From Deltaproteobacteria bacterium (GTDB lineage: Bacteria > Bdellovibrionota_C > UBA2361 > J135): a stretch of DNA of 64,000 nt. The stretch spans positions 1-64,000 of the forward strand of contig JACKAH010000003.1 of assembly GCA_020635175.1 (NCBI GenBank), written 5' to 3'. This document shows positions 1 through 8,067 of this stretch, in pieces. Both the position numbers and the translations under genes were made by a program. The notes under the pieces are model-generated. The model worked only from the letters and a program-made list of their open reading frames with translations, was not told the DNA's origin and did no database searches. Numbering within the stretch: position 1 is the stretch's first letter; each line of letters begins with the position of its first letter.

Positions 1-1
1 A

Positions 2-2257
2 TTGTCCAACAGTACCCTGATCTCTTCCCATGGAGTTTTACAGTCTGAACTCGTCCATGACTCGGTTGTATCAGAAGATGGAGGAATTTGGAATTCGCAT
101 CTTGCATCGATCTTTAGCAGCACTGACTCTTATGTTGTCTATGACCTTGGAGAAAGTCACAATCTTAAAGCAGGTTACATTCAGGCGGATAATAACGATT
201 ATTATGATGTCTCTATATCTGATGATTCAATTAACTGGAGAACTCTTTGGACCGTCCCTGCGGTAAATGAACCTGGGCTTAGGCCTCGCATTGCTAAGTT
301 CAATGACAAGGCAAGATTTATAAAAGTTTCCGCAATTGATGGTGATGGAAGCTTTAGTATTACTGAGCTACAGTTATTTTGCCAAACCCCTCAAGGAATG
401 CCGTTTAATACGCTAAGAAATTTGGGCGTCGCTAGGGGAGAAATCCTACTTTCTCATTTAAAGTTACTACTAGGGCTGATTTTATTTGCAGCCCTCCTGA
501 ATTTTAAACCGAAAAACGAAACATTGCTCTCAAAAGGACTTAGCTTTCTGTCAGCTTTGGCTCATTTAACAGCTATCTACTTTTTTGTTGAGCTGCTTTT
601 ACTCTTTCTTAATGGCTATGGCTTTGGGTATATGCAGATAGCCTTTTCCAAAGCACTTATTGCAGCTGCCGCGTTGGGAATTCTCTTTCTATCAATGTTA
701 AAACGAGAAAGTCTAAGCTTTAGAAACATTTCTCTGAGTATTTTAGCTGCGCTTAGTATCTTTGCTTACACTAACTACGGTGAACTTCACTTTACTAACC
801 ATATCTCGGGCAAGAAGACCTTTGTGCACCTTTTTGACATGCGCGTTTATTTTCCAACTGCAAAGTATTTTCCGGAGCTTAAATACGATGGACTATATTT
901 AGGAAGCTTAGCTGCGTATCTTGAAGATAAATTTCCTGGCTGGAGAGATAAGCCTGAATTAGAAGAGCAGATTCGATACGACTTAAAGGGAGTCAGAGTT
1001 AGAGATCTACATGACTATACAGTGACTACTGCTGATACCCTTTTCCCAGAGATAAGAGAGTTTCCAGATCGATTCAGTTCGAATCGTTGGGAAGAGTTTC
1101 TACAGGATATGATCTGGTTTGTTCGAACGATGGGTGATTCTGATTATTTGGGTACGTTGGCAGATCATGGTGGTAACGCAGCTCCTGGTTGGATGTTTCT
1201 TTCTTATCTGCTTTTTAATAACTTTGACGCTAGTCAACTATCATTGACGTTACTAGGGTTAATAGATCCTTTATTGTTAATTCTATTGTTTGTTTCAATA
1301 GCAAGAACATTTGGACTTCAAACAGCACTTGTTGCCGCAATTATCTTTGGAACAACTGATTTTGCAAAATTTGGAGCAACCCTCGTTGGATCAACATTAC
1401 GGTATGACTGGTTTTGTGCTCTTGGTTTTGCTGCTTGCGCCATAAAAGTGCGTAGGTATTTCTTAGGAGGTGCACTGCTTGGTCTATCCGCGATGATTAG
1501 AGTTTTCCCGGTTGCAGCCTTGGTTGGAGTCGTCTTGTGTTCAATTTATGCCCTAGGTCGTGATATTTTCAGTCGTCGCATATTTAACCCAAAGAAACTT
1601 TGGATCAGACATCGAGCACCAATTCATATTGGAGTTGGTGGAGCTGCTGTGATTGCAGCATTATTTATTGGTTCTACAGCTTTGTTTTCTTATCCGAATT
1701 CTTGGGGGATGTGGCTATCAAAGATCGGTCATCACGCAACAAAACCAAATGTGAATCATGTAGCCCTTAGGACCATCGTTGGCTATAAGCCTGAGTTGGT
1801 TGCTCAAAAAATCATGCAGAAAGATAACCCAGAGCCTTGGATTAAATGGCAGGAGGAGCAAAAAAACACGCTTGAGCAACGCTCTCTTTATCTAAAACTT
1901 GGGACTTTCTTTGGCTTAGGGCTAATCTTTCTAGCGGCGCGTAGAAAAAGACTCTATCAAGCAGCTATGCTAGGAATGTTGTTAGTGCCATTCATCTCTT
2001 ATCCAGCAAATTACTACTACCATTATATTGCATTGCTGCCATTGGTAGCTCCATTTGTTGCAAATAGGAGATATCTGCCAAATTTAGTCTCTATTTCGCT
2101 ACTATTAGTTTGTGCTTTGCAGTATAGAACCCTGCTTGAGCCTTGGGCGGATGTATGCTTTACCTGGCAAAGCTTTCTTTTATTAGGTGCATTTGTATTT
2201 ATACCCCTGACATTCATCGTTTCTCAGACTATTCTAGCAAGGCAATGCAAGGCTTAA
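2..2257 (+). CDS. Discoidin-domain multipass membrane protein (5' partial), GT-C/GT87-like
   Basis: The reading frame is open from the window edge, so the true start and signal peptide are probably missing; the TTG at position 2 is not a convincing start. Residues about 1-130 resemble an F5/8 type C (discoidin) jelly-roll: a 'YDLGESHNLKAGYIQADNND' core, an 'SINWRTLW' segment and a closing 'ITELQLF' strand. The rest is a large membrane region with many hydrophobic segments, including 'GSTLRYDWFCALGFAACAIK' and 'SAMIRVFPVAAL', as in polytopic GT-C glycosyltransferases of the GT87/DUF2029 kind. The next gene is a paralogue with the same architecture and overlaps it by 13 nt, so the two are co-translated. 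A role in envelope glycan synthesis is inferred; no substrate can be named. Confidence 0.7.
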   Translation: MSNSTLISSHGVLQSELVHDSVVSEDGGIWNSHLASIFSSTDSYVVYDLGESHNLKAGYIQADNNDYYDVSISDDSINWRTLWTVPAVNEPGLRPRIAKFNDKARFIKVSAIDGDGSFSITELQLFCQTPQGMPFNTLRNLGVARGEILLSHLKLLLGLILFAALLNFKPKNETLLSKGLSFLSALAHLTAIYFFVELLLLFLNGYGFGYMQIAFSKALIAAAALGILFLSMLKRESLSFRNISLSILAALSIFAYTNYGELHFTNHISGKKTFVHLFDMRVYFPTAKYFPELKYDGLYLGSLAAYLEDKFPGWRDKPELEEQIRYDLKGVRVRDLHDYTVTTADTLFPEIREFPDRFSSNRWEEFLQDMIWFVRTMGDSDYLGTLADHGGNAAPGWMFLSYLLFNNFDASQLSLTLLGLIDPLLLILLFVSIARTFGLQTALVAAIIFGTTDFAKFGATLVGSTLRYDWFCALGFAACAIKVRRYFLGGALLGLSAMIRVFPVAALVGVVLCSIYALGRDIFSRRIFNPKKLWIRHRAPIHIGVGGAAVIAALFIGSTALFSYPNSWGMWLSKIGHHATKPNVNHVALRTIVGYKPELVAQKIMQKDNPEPWIKWQEEQKNTLEQRSLYLKLGTFFGLGLIFLAARRKRLYQAAMLGMLLVPFISYPANYYYHYIALLPLVAPFVANRRYLPNLVSISLLLVCALQYRTLLEPWADVCFTWQSFLLLGAFVFIPLTFIVSQTILARQCKA

Positions 2258-4341
2258 TTACTAAAATATTCATTCTTCTTTTCTTCTTACCACTTTCTCT
2301 CTTTGCAGAGGAGGTGCCTAATCTTGCATACAACAAAACGATTCGCTCTTTTGAGACAAGCGGTGATATAAATCGTGTTGTTGATAGTTCACTTGCAGAG
2401 ACAGGTGGCCGTTGGAACGGAGATTATTCAGTCGTACTTCATTCTATCAATTCATCAATTACAATTGATTTTGGTGAGGTTCAAAATTTTAGAGCATTTC
2501 TAATTCAAGCAGACAATAACGATGTCTATCTTGTCGAAGGCTCTAGTGATGGCGTTAACTGGCATCTTTTTCATCGCTTCTTACCGCTAGAGGGCATGCA
2601 AGGATTGCAGATACAGCATGCTGAATATCAAGATCCGTACTCTGCTCGTTATATACGGCTAAGGGCATCACACGGAGACCAAGCGTATAGTATTTCAGAG
2701 TTTCAAGCCTTCGAAATCAAACCAACCGAATGGTTCGAGCATCTTGATTCAAACCAGACAACTTTAAAGCGACTCTTGCCTACAGCTATGCTGACACAAG
2801 AGAGAGCTGATTTAATCAAGCAGGGATTATGTGTTCTTGGTTTAATCGTACTTGTCTGGACAGCACTTTTAAGAATTTTAGGGCGTGATGAGATTCATCG
2901 AAAAGCAAGGAATATAGTTTTTATCCTAGCTGGAATCCTAGCTGGAGTTTTCTGGTTTAACGGATTTCGTTTTCATTTCTCTGGATACGTTCACCACTGG
3001 GATTTTTATCATTATTACATAGGTGCAAAATACGCTCCTGAACTAGGTTATAACCTAATCTATGATTGTGGGGTCGTTGTTGATTTAGAAGATGGATTTA
3101 GTAAGGCTGCTGAAGGACGCAAGTATCGAAACTTGAGAACAAATTCAATTGAATTGATTGATCACTTAACAAAAAATCCTCGAGTTTGTACTGATCATTT
3201 CTCAAAGGAGCGTTGGCAGGAATTTAAGCACGATGTTGTTTACTTTAGAGACAAAATGTCTCGTGATAGGTGGCAGAGACTGCACTTAGATCATGGATTT
3301 AATGGCACACCCGTTTGGACAATCTTAGGATATATTTTATCTAGTACAGGGCCAGCTTCTGATAATCAGATCCTATGGCTTGCAGTAATTGATTCTGTTC
3401 TTGTTTCTGTGATGTGGCTTTTTGTGCTGTGGGCCTTTGGTTGGGAAGCGATGTGCGTTGGCCTTTTGTATTGGGGTACGAACTATCCTGCACGTTTTTG
3501 GTGGACGGGAGGATCTTTTCTGCGTCAAGATTGGCTCTTTTGGTCCGTAATCGGGGTCTGCTTTCTAAAGAAGAACTTTCATACGCTTGCAGGGTTTAGT
3601 TTGGTTTATGCTACCTTGCTTCGAATTTTTCCTGGTGCTTTGCTGGTGCCACTATTTTTTAAGTATCTTATTGATACGATAAAACAGAAAAGTATTCTTC
3701 CAAATCCAGGTCAAAGACGTTTTGCTATCGGTGCCATAGGTGGGGGAGTAATCTTGGTAGCGCTTTCGTTTTTGCCGTCTCAAGATAAGGATGTTTGGAA
3801 AGGTTTTATTTACAATAGCAAGAAACATTTAGAGACCCCATTAACTAACAACATGGGTCTTAAAACAGTCACAAAGTTCCAATTTGATCATCGTGCAAGA
3901 TTTGCTGCTGATGATGTTCAATCTGATCCATTTTATGATTGGAAGAGGGAGCAACTTGAAACATTTCAAGAGCGTAAGCTTATTTACTTCGCGATTGTTT
4001 TAGCCTTTTTGTTTCTGTTGATTAAGGCCTCTTGCAAGAACCCTGATTGGGTCGGCGCTGCGCTTGGTGCAGGACTTGTCCCTATCGCTACAGAGCTTAC
4101 CTGTTATTACTATAGTATCTTAGCGATCCTTGGTTTTCTCTGGATTAAGCAGATGAGGGTAGGGATAATCTTGCTAGTATTTTCTTGGCTCTCGTATTTT
4201 ATAGCAGAATTTTGGGAGCCGTATGATGAGCACTTCGTATATATCAGCGCGGTGTGTGTAGTGATGGTATTTTATTTCGTCTATCTATTTAGTCAGAGCA
4301 AGGCCCCTTCCTTATCATCCTCAAATGAAATGACTGAGTAG
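2245..4341 (+). CDS. Discoidin-domain multipass membrane protein, paralogue of the preceding gene
   Basis: A 698-residue protein. The ATG at 2245 is chosen because it is followed by a clean signal peptide (MQGLITKIFILLFFLPLSLF-AEE); the frame is open further upstream, but that stretch is not protein-like and lies inside the preceding gene. An F5/8 type C-like domain follows (about residues 25-150, with 'IDFGEVQNFRAFLIQADNND' and 'ISEFQAF'). Then come about ten hydrophobic segments with GT87/DUF2029-like features, such as 'SFLRQDWLFWSVIGV' and 'ATLLRIFPGALLVPLF'. The shared 'AFLIQADNND'/'AGYIQADNND' motif shows that the two genes are a tandem duplication. The discoidin-like domain would face the periplasm, possibly to bind a glycan. 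Function is inferred from architecture only. Confidence 0.75.
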   Translation: MQGLITKIFILLFFLPLSLFAEEVPNLAYNKTIRSFETSGDINRVVDSSLAETGGRWNGDYSVVLHSINSSITIDFGEVQNFRAFLIQADNNDVYLVEGSSDGVNWHLFHRFLPLEGMQGLQIQHAEYQDPYSARYIRLRASHGDQAYSISEFQAFEIKPTEWFEHLDSNQTTLKRLLPTAMLTQERADLIKQGLCVLGLIVLVWTALLRILGRDEIHRKARNIVFILAGILAGVFWFNGFRFHFSGYVHHWDFYHYYIGAKYAPELGYNLIYDCGVVVDLEDGFSKAAEGRKYRNLRTNSIELIDHLTKNPRVCTDHFSKERWQEFKHDVVYFRDKMSRDRWQRLHLDHGFNGTPVWTILGYILSSTGPASDNQILWLAVIDSVLVSVMWLFVLWAFGWEAMCVGLLYWGTNYPARFWWTGGSFLRQDWLFWSVIGVCFLKKNFHTLAGFSLVYATLLRIFPGALLVPLFFKYLIDTIKQKSILPNPGQRRFAIGAIGGGVILVALSFLPSQDKDVWKGFIYNSKKHLETPLTNNMGLKTVTKFQFDHRARFAADDVQSDPFYDWKREQLETFQERKLIYFAIVLAFLFLLIKASCKNPDWVGAALGAGLVPIATELTCYYYSILAILGFLWIKQMRVGIILLVFSWLSYFIAEFWEPYDEHFVYISAVCVVMVFYFVYLFSQSKAPSLSSSNEMTE

Positions 4342-4368
4342 AAAGGGGCAGAGCTCAAGTAATTACGC

Positions 4369-5673
4369 TTAGTAGCGATAATGATTAGGTTTGTAAGGAC
4401 CTTCCTCTTTTACACCAATATAGTCTGCTTGTTCTTTAGTTAACTTAGTTAACCTTACTCCAAGCTTATCAAGGTGTAGTCTTGCAACTTTCTCATCCAA
4501 GAATTTTGGCAAAACGTGAACTGTATTTTCGTATTTACCGTGATTTTGGAAGAGCTCAATTTGAGCAAGGACCTGGTTTGTAAAAGAGTTAGACATTACA
4601 AAGCTAGGGTGACCAGTTGCACAGCCAAGGTTTACAAGTCTTCCTCTTGCGAGAAGTACAATGGCATTACCGTTTGGTAATATGAACTTATCAACCTGAG
4701 GTTTGATGTTAATTTCTTTAATCTCTTTGTTGTTCTCAAGCCAAGCTACATCAATTTCATTGTCAAAGTGACCAATGTTACAGACGATTGATTCATCTTT
4801 CATTTGGGCAAAGTGTTCAGCTCTGATAATGTTGTAGTTCCCAGTAGCGGTTACAAAGATATTACCCTCTTTAACGGCTTCTTCCATGGTTGTAACTTCG
4901 AATCCTTCCATTGCTGCTTGTAGTGCGCAGATTGGATCGATTTCAGTTACAAGTACACGTGCGCCAAATCCTTTCATTGATCTCGCACAGCCTTTACCAA
5001 CATCTCCGTATCCAGCTACAACAACAATTTTTCCTGCTACCATTACATCTGTCGCGCGCTTGATTCCGTCAGCTAGTGATTCTCGGCAACCATAGAGGTT
5101 ATCAAACTTACTCTTGGTAACAGAATCGTTTACGTTGAATGCTGGGATCGGTAGTTTGCCTTTGGCTTCTAGTTGGTACAGACGAAGCACGCCAGTTGTT
5201 GTTTCTTCTGAAACACCACGGATCTCTTCAAGCATCTCTGGATATTTGTCAAAGATAATAGCAGTTAGATCGCCACCATCATCTAAGATCATGTTAGGGC
5301 CTTTGTCTCCAAACTTAAGAGTCTCTTCGATACACCAATCGTATTCTTCAAGAGTTTCTCCTTTCCAGGCGAAGACAGGAATTCCTTCTTTTGCAATTGC
5401 AGCAGCTGCATGGTCTTGAGTCGAGAAGATATTACAACTTGACCATCGAACTTCAGCTCCAAGCGCAGTTAAGGTTTCAATTAGTACAGCTGTTTGGATC
5501 GTCATGTGCAGACAACCTGCAATTCGTGCTCCTTTCAGTGGTTGTGACGCTCCGAACTCAGCTCTAAGAGCCATAAGACCGGGCATCTCTTTCTCTGCGA
5601 TCTCAATTTCTTTACGACCCCAGTCAGCTAGAGTTAGATCTGCAACTTTAAAGTCCTTGTTATCCATCTTCAT
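4369..5673 (-). CDS. ahcY: S-adenosylhomocysteinase
   Basis: Cytosolic NAD-dependent enzyme that hydrolyses S-adenosylhomocysteine to adenosine and homocysteine, removing the inhibitory product of SAM-dependent methylation. The 434-residue length is typical of the shorter bacterial form. Visible motifs include the N-terminal 'GCLHMTIQTAVLIETL', the NAD-binding 'VVAGYGDVGKGCARSMKGFG' and the C-terminal 'GPYKPNHYRY', with the conserved Lys and Tyr that reach the neighbouring subunit. A strong GAGGAG Shine-Dalgarno lies about 8 nt before the ATG. The gene starts 13 nt after the stop of the ArsR-methyltransferase gene, so the two form an operon transcribed from the promoter near 6640. It converges on the membrane protein gene that ends at 4341; no clear intrinsic terminator is seen between them. 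Confidence 0.97.
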   Translation of the reverse strand: MKMDNKDFKVADLTLADWGRKEIEIAEKEMPGLMALRAEFGASQPLKGARIAGCLHMTIQTAVLIETLTALGAEVRWSSCNIFSTQDHAAAAIAKEGIPVFAWKGETLEEYDWCIEETLKFGDKGPNMILDDGGDLTAIIFDKYPEMLEEIRGVSEETTTGVLRLYQLEAKGKLPIPAFNVNDSVTKSKFDNLYGCRESLADGIKRATDVMVAGKIVVVAGYGDVGKGCARSMKGFGARVLVTEIDPICALQAAMEGFEVTTMEEAVKEGNIFVTATGNYNIIRAEHFAQMKDESIVCNIGHFDNEIDVAWLENNKEIKEINIKPQVDKFILPNGNAIVLLARGRLVNLGCATGHPSFVMSNSFTNQVLAQIELFQNHGKYENTVHVLPKFLDEKVARLHLDKLGVRLTKLTKEQADYIGVKEEGPYKPNHYRY

Positions 5674-5686
5674 CTATTGCTCCTCT

Positions 5687-6607
5687 TTATTTTTTAGTAG
5701 CAGTTAACATAAAAACTTTAGAATCAGGGCCGAAGTGGCTAATCTCCACATCGCAGAACCCTGCCTCCAAAATCCAACGCGTAAAATCATTTGTATTGAA
5801 GCCAAGCCACTTATCAGCATAGCGCTCACTCATAAGCTGGTTGTTGTGCTCAACTAAATCGACGACCAATATTTTGCCACCTTTCTTTACAATTCGATAA
5901 ATATCAGCCAAAGCATCTGGGGGATAGGTAACGTGGTGCAGCACCATGTGTGCTAGGGCTAAATCTATCTTGTTATCTGATATTGGAAGATGCTCCAGAT
6001 AGCCTAATCTTAGCTCCACATCAAACTCTTTTAGTTTCTGCTCGGCTTCATGAAGCATCGCTCCAGAGTAATCAACTCCAATTGTTTTACCACTACGCGG
6101 TAATAGTTCTTTTAGGAATATTCCCGAACCACAACCAAGCTCAACAATTGTTGCCTCGTCTGGGATAAGATCGGTAAGTTTTCCAAGGTATGAGCCGGTG
6201 TTGATTTTATCTTCTCTGATGTTTTCCCACTCTGATGCGATTGAATCAAAGAACTCTTTTGCCTCATCTCGGCGTTTTTCTAGAAGTACGCGCGCTCTTT
6301 CGCTGTCGTCATCTAAGATTTTAGGAAGGGTAGAGCCGTTAGTGTTGTGAAGTTCGATGAAATTCTTTGCAATCAAGCTTGCAGGAGATGTGGTGTTATC
6401 TAAATGGTAGTAATTCCAGGTGCCTTCCTTTTTATGTTTTATAATCCCAGCTCTTTCTAGGATCTTAAGGTGGTGAGATACGTTTGATTGAGCACCGCCG
6501 ATAATTTGGTGCAACTCTCCTACGTTTAGACTTCCAAGACTTAATGCACTTATGAGTCTTAGGCGAGTTTCATCACTCATGGCTTTATATATTGAGGTCA
6601 GCTCCAT
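5687..6607 (-). CDS. sahR: ArsR-family regulator with C-terminal methyltransferase domain (SahR-like)
   Basis: A 306-residue two-domain protein. Residues about 1-85 form an ArsR winged helix ('MSDETRLRLISALSLGSLNV', 'QSNVSHHLKILERAGII'). Residues about 110-306 form a class I SAM-dependent methyltransferase fold with motif I 'IVELGCGSGIFLKEL'. Regulators of this build, called SahR, sense S-adenosylhomocysteine and repress methionine-cycle genes in Proteobacteria; the ahcY gene directly downstream fits that role. The ATG sits exactly where transcription should begin (the -10 box ends 7 nt upstream) and has no Shine-Dalgarno, so the mRNA may be leaderless. Autoregulation is likely, because an AT-rich duplicated element overlaps the -35 box. 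Whether the methyltransferase domain is catalytic cannot be judged from sequence. Confidence 0.85.
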   Translation of the reverse strand: MELTSIYKAMSDETRLRLISALSLGSLNVGELHQIIGGAQSNVSHHLKILERAGIIKHKKEGTWNYYHLDNTTSPASLIAKNFIELHNTNGSTLPKILDDDSERARVLLEKRRDEAKEFFDSIASEWENIREDKINTGSYLGKLTDLIPDEATIVELGCGSGIFLKELLPRSGKTIGVDYSGAMLHEAEQKLKEFDVELRLGYLEHLPISDNKIDLALAHMVLHHVTYPPDALADIYRIVKKGGKILVVDLVEHNNQLMSERYADKWLGFNTNDFTRWILEAGFCDVEISHFGPDSKVFMLTATKK

Positions 6608-6614
6608 TGAAGAT

Positions 6615-6661
6615 ATTATCGCTTAGTTTTATCGATATATCAATATGTATCGATATATTGT
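6615..6661 (-). promoter_or_regulatory. sahR-ahcY promoter with twin operator half-sites
   Basis: On the minus strand a -35 box TTGATA (6643-6638), a 17-nt spacer and a -10 box GATAAT (6620-6615) lie just before sahR. The sequence TATCGATATAT occurs twice in direct orientation (starting at 6630 and 6648 on the plus strand), 18 bp apart, and one copy covers the -35 box. Each copy contains the palindrome ATCGAT. This is the position expected for an autoregulatory ArsR-family operator; that SahR binds here is inferred. Confidence 0.6.
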
Positions 6662-7003
6662 TTTGAGATCCTATTTTTGGTGACTAAAAGAGTCTAAGTG
6701 TTTGAATTTAAAGGAAGCGCTTTAGTAACATATGTGAAAATTTCACAATTTAAGCTTGGATCCTATTTTGCAATATCAGTTAATTGTGTTGGAGGTTAGT
6801 CCCTCTGGTTTATGTTGTTTGGAACTATTGACTATTATGGGTATGAAATTGGGTGCATTTACTAAAAATAACGCTAAAAGATTTAGCAATAATAGTGAGT
6901 TACCTAGCCACCTCTTAGCACACACTAACCCTTTGACCCTTATCTCTTTTCCCCCGATGACCCCATGACCCCATAAAATCGTTGTATGAAAAGAGTGCTG
7001 CCT

Positions 7004-7040
7004 AAAGCGAGCTGATCTGACCCCCAGCTCGCTTTTTTTT
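7004..7040 (+). terminator. Intrinsic terminator of an unidentified transcript
   Basis: A perfect 9-bp stem AGCGAGCTG (7006-7014) / CAGCTCGCT (7025-7033) with a 10-nt loop is followed by an uninterrupted T-run to 7040. No credible plus-strand gene lies upstream within the intergenic region, so it must end a small RNA or an antisense transcript. Confidence 0.75.
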
Positions 7041-7055
7041 ATCTAGCTTCCTGTC

Positions 7056-7093
7056 ATCACGATTAGTTCGCCTATGGCGAACGACTTGGTGAT
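7056..7093. repeat. Palindromic hairpin, REP-like
   Basis: An imperfect palindrome: ATCAC...GTGAT arms (7056-7060 / 7089-7093) enclose a perfect inner stem GTTCGCC (7066-7072) / GGCGAAC (7076-7082) with a 3-nt loop. There is no T-run, so it is probably a dispersed palindromic repeat rather than a terminator. Confidence 0.45.
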
Positions 7094-7126
7094 CTGACTC
7101 TAGACGCAACATGGCTCAGACACCAA

Positions 7127-7170
7127 GAGATTGCCACGTTTCGCCCTAAGGGGCTCACTCGCAATGACAG
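7127..7170. repeat. Dispersed 'gagattgccacg...cgcaatgacag' palindromic repeat
   Basis: The segment opens with GAGATTGCCACG and closes with TCGCAATGACAG around an internal CGCCCTAAGGGGC hairpin. Outer ATTGC/GCAAT arms pair. The motif strongly resembles a widespread bacterial interspersed palindromic repeat (the 'GTCATTGCGAGG...GCAATCTC' family) that I recognise from many unrelated genomes; other copies in this genome cannot be checked from the window. Confidence 0.55.
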
Positions 7171-7288
7171 TGCGCGAACAACGATTCTAGTGAATTCCGA
7201 TCAGGTTTTCTTGAAATTTGGTACCTGAGATTCCACCCATCCTTTCCTAACCCCTTAATTACATTGGTAAAACTATTTTTTAGATTTG

Positions 7289-7317
7289 TTGCATTTTAGG
7301 TAACATCTGGGTAAAAT
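7289..7317 (+). promoter_or_regulatory. Sigma-70-like promoter of a small RNA candidate
   Basis: TTGCAT (-35, 7289-7294), an exact 17-nt spacer and TAAAAT (-10, 7312-7317). Predicted transcription start is near 7324. There is no ORF downstream before the strong terminator that ends at 7442. Confidence 0.5.
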
Positions 7318-7323
7318 ACCCAC

Positions 7324-7442
7324 ATAACTTTTGGTACAGTGGTTGCAGTAATGTAGCCTTGTATTGAAGATTACTCCTTAACCAACACATATATTCAGAC
7401 TACTTGTCGAGAGCCGATACTGACCATATCGGCTCTTTTTTT
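7324..7442 (+). ncRNA. Candidate small non-coding RNA, about 120 nt
   Basis: A predicted transcript between the promoter at 7289-7317 and an intrinsic terminator with a perfect 9-bp stem GAGCCGATA (7411-7419) / TATCGGCTC (7427-7435) and seven Ts. No reading frame with a ribosome-binding site is contained in it. It does not carry the signature sequences of tmRNA, SRP RNA or RNase P RNA. Function is unknown; the call rests on promoter and terminator geometry only. Confidence 0.4.
7411..7442 (+). terminator. Intrinsic terminator
   Basis: A 9-bp perfect stem GAGCCGATA / TATCGGCTC with a 7-nt loop, followed by TTTTTTT. It ends the candidate small RNA starting near 7324. Confidence 0.8.
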
Positions 7443-7494
7443 ATGTGGTTTCAGCTAGTTATGATCTCAAAAGGTGCAGTCTGTCGCTAGGACT

Positions 7495-7853
7495 AAATAT
7501 TCCCGTAAATATTTGAACGGAATCGTAGGGGCAATGAGATTTGAGAGGGAAATATGAAATGGTTAGAGAAGCGATAACGCAAAGCAACACTCGAGCTGAG
7601 TGTTGGGCTAGAGGAGGGGATCGCGGCGGTCGAGCGACGACAGTAGATGTCGGCATGCCGCGATCCCCTTCCTCTGGGTTTTTAGGAGTGCACACAGAGT
7701 CGGCCTTTTGTTTTAAGTCCAAGAAGGGGGACAGTCGTTTTGACTATCTGGCCACCCGATCTCAGACTTCAGCTAGATCCGCATAGGGTCTCCTTGCATG
7801 GAGTTGCTGAAGCGACTAGATAACTATTGCTTTAGACATCTAGTCGCCTCAGC
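7495..7853. other. Hairpin-rich non-coding region, candidate structured RNA
   Basis: Five consecutive stems fill this stretch: AAATATT/AATATTT (7495-7513); CAACACTC/GAGTGTTG (7585-7605); a perfect 12-bp stem GGGGATCGCGGC/GCCGCGATCCCC (7616-7627 / 7657-7668) extended by GAGGA/TCCTC; a small multibranch closed by GGCC/GGCC with GTCC/GGAC and AGTC/GACT inside (7702-7753); and GCTGA-GCGACTAGAT / ATCTAGTCGC-TCAGC (7806-7853). The ORFs crossing it have no protein character. RNase P RNA was considered because rnpB neighbours rsmI in some proteobacteria, but its conserved core is absent. The rest of the 6608-8067 interval shows nothing further that I can assign. Confidence 0.4.
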
Positions 7854-8067
7854 GTACCAATAGCAGATCAGGCCAAATTCTGTGGCTCCAATCAACAATC
7901 AGCTATGAACCTATGAAAAAAAGAATATCGAAAAACCTTATGCGTCTATGACGCTTCTCTAATAATAGTTATAGGTAAAGGTTCAGGTCTTGTAGCAATT
8001 TTATAAGATTCTCAGATAAGTGCCTGATATGACATTGTATTAGAAACTATGCTAATTTAGCCCCAGG

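Noticed and set aside
6608..6760. SAH riboswitch upstream of sahR-ahcY
   Set aside because: The predicted transcript has no leader, so there is no room for an aptamer; control by the SahR protein fits better.
6756..6968. 70-codon plus-strand ORF in the gap behind sahR
   Set aside because: No ribosome-binding site, unnatural composition, and it lies in a region with repeats and terminators; read as chance.
7459..7786. ORFs of 81 and 87 codons crossing the hairpin-rich region on both strands
   Set aside because: They follow the palindromes, contain no protein-like pattern and lack ribosome-binding sites; the region is better explained as structured non-coding DNA.
7440..8067. RNase P RNA (rnpB), suggested by the neighbouring rsmI gene
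   Set aside because: The conserved GAGGAAAGTCC-type and ACAGAA-type core sequences are absent on both strands.
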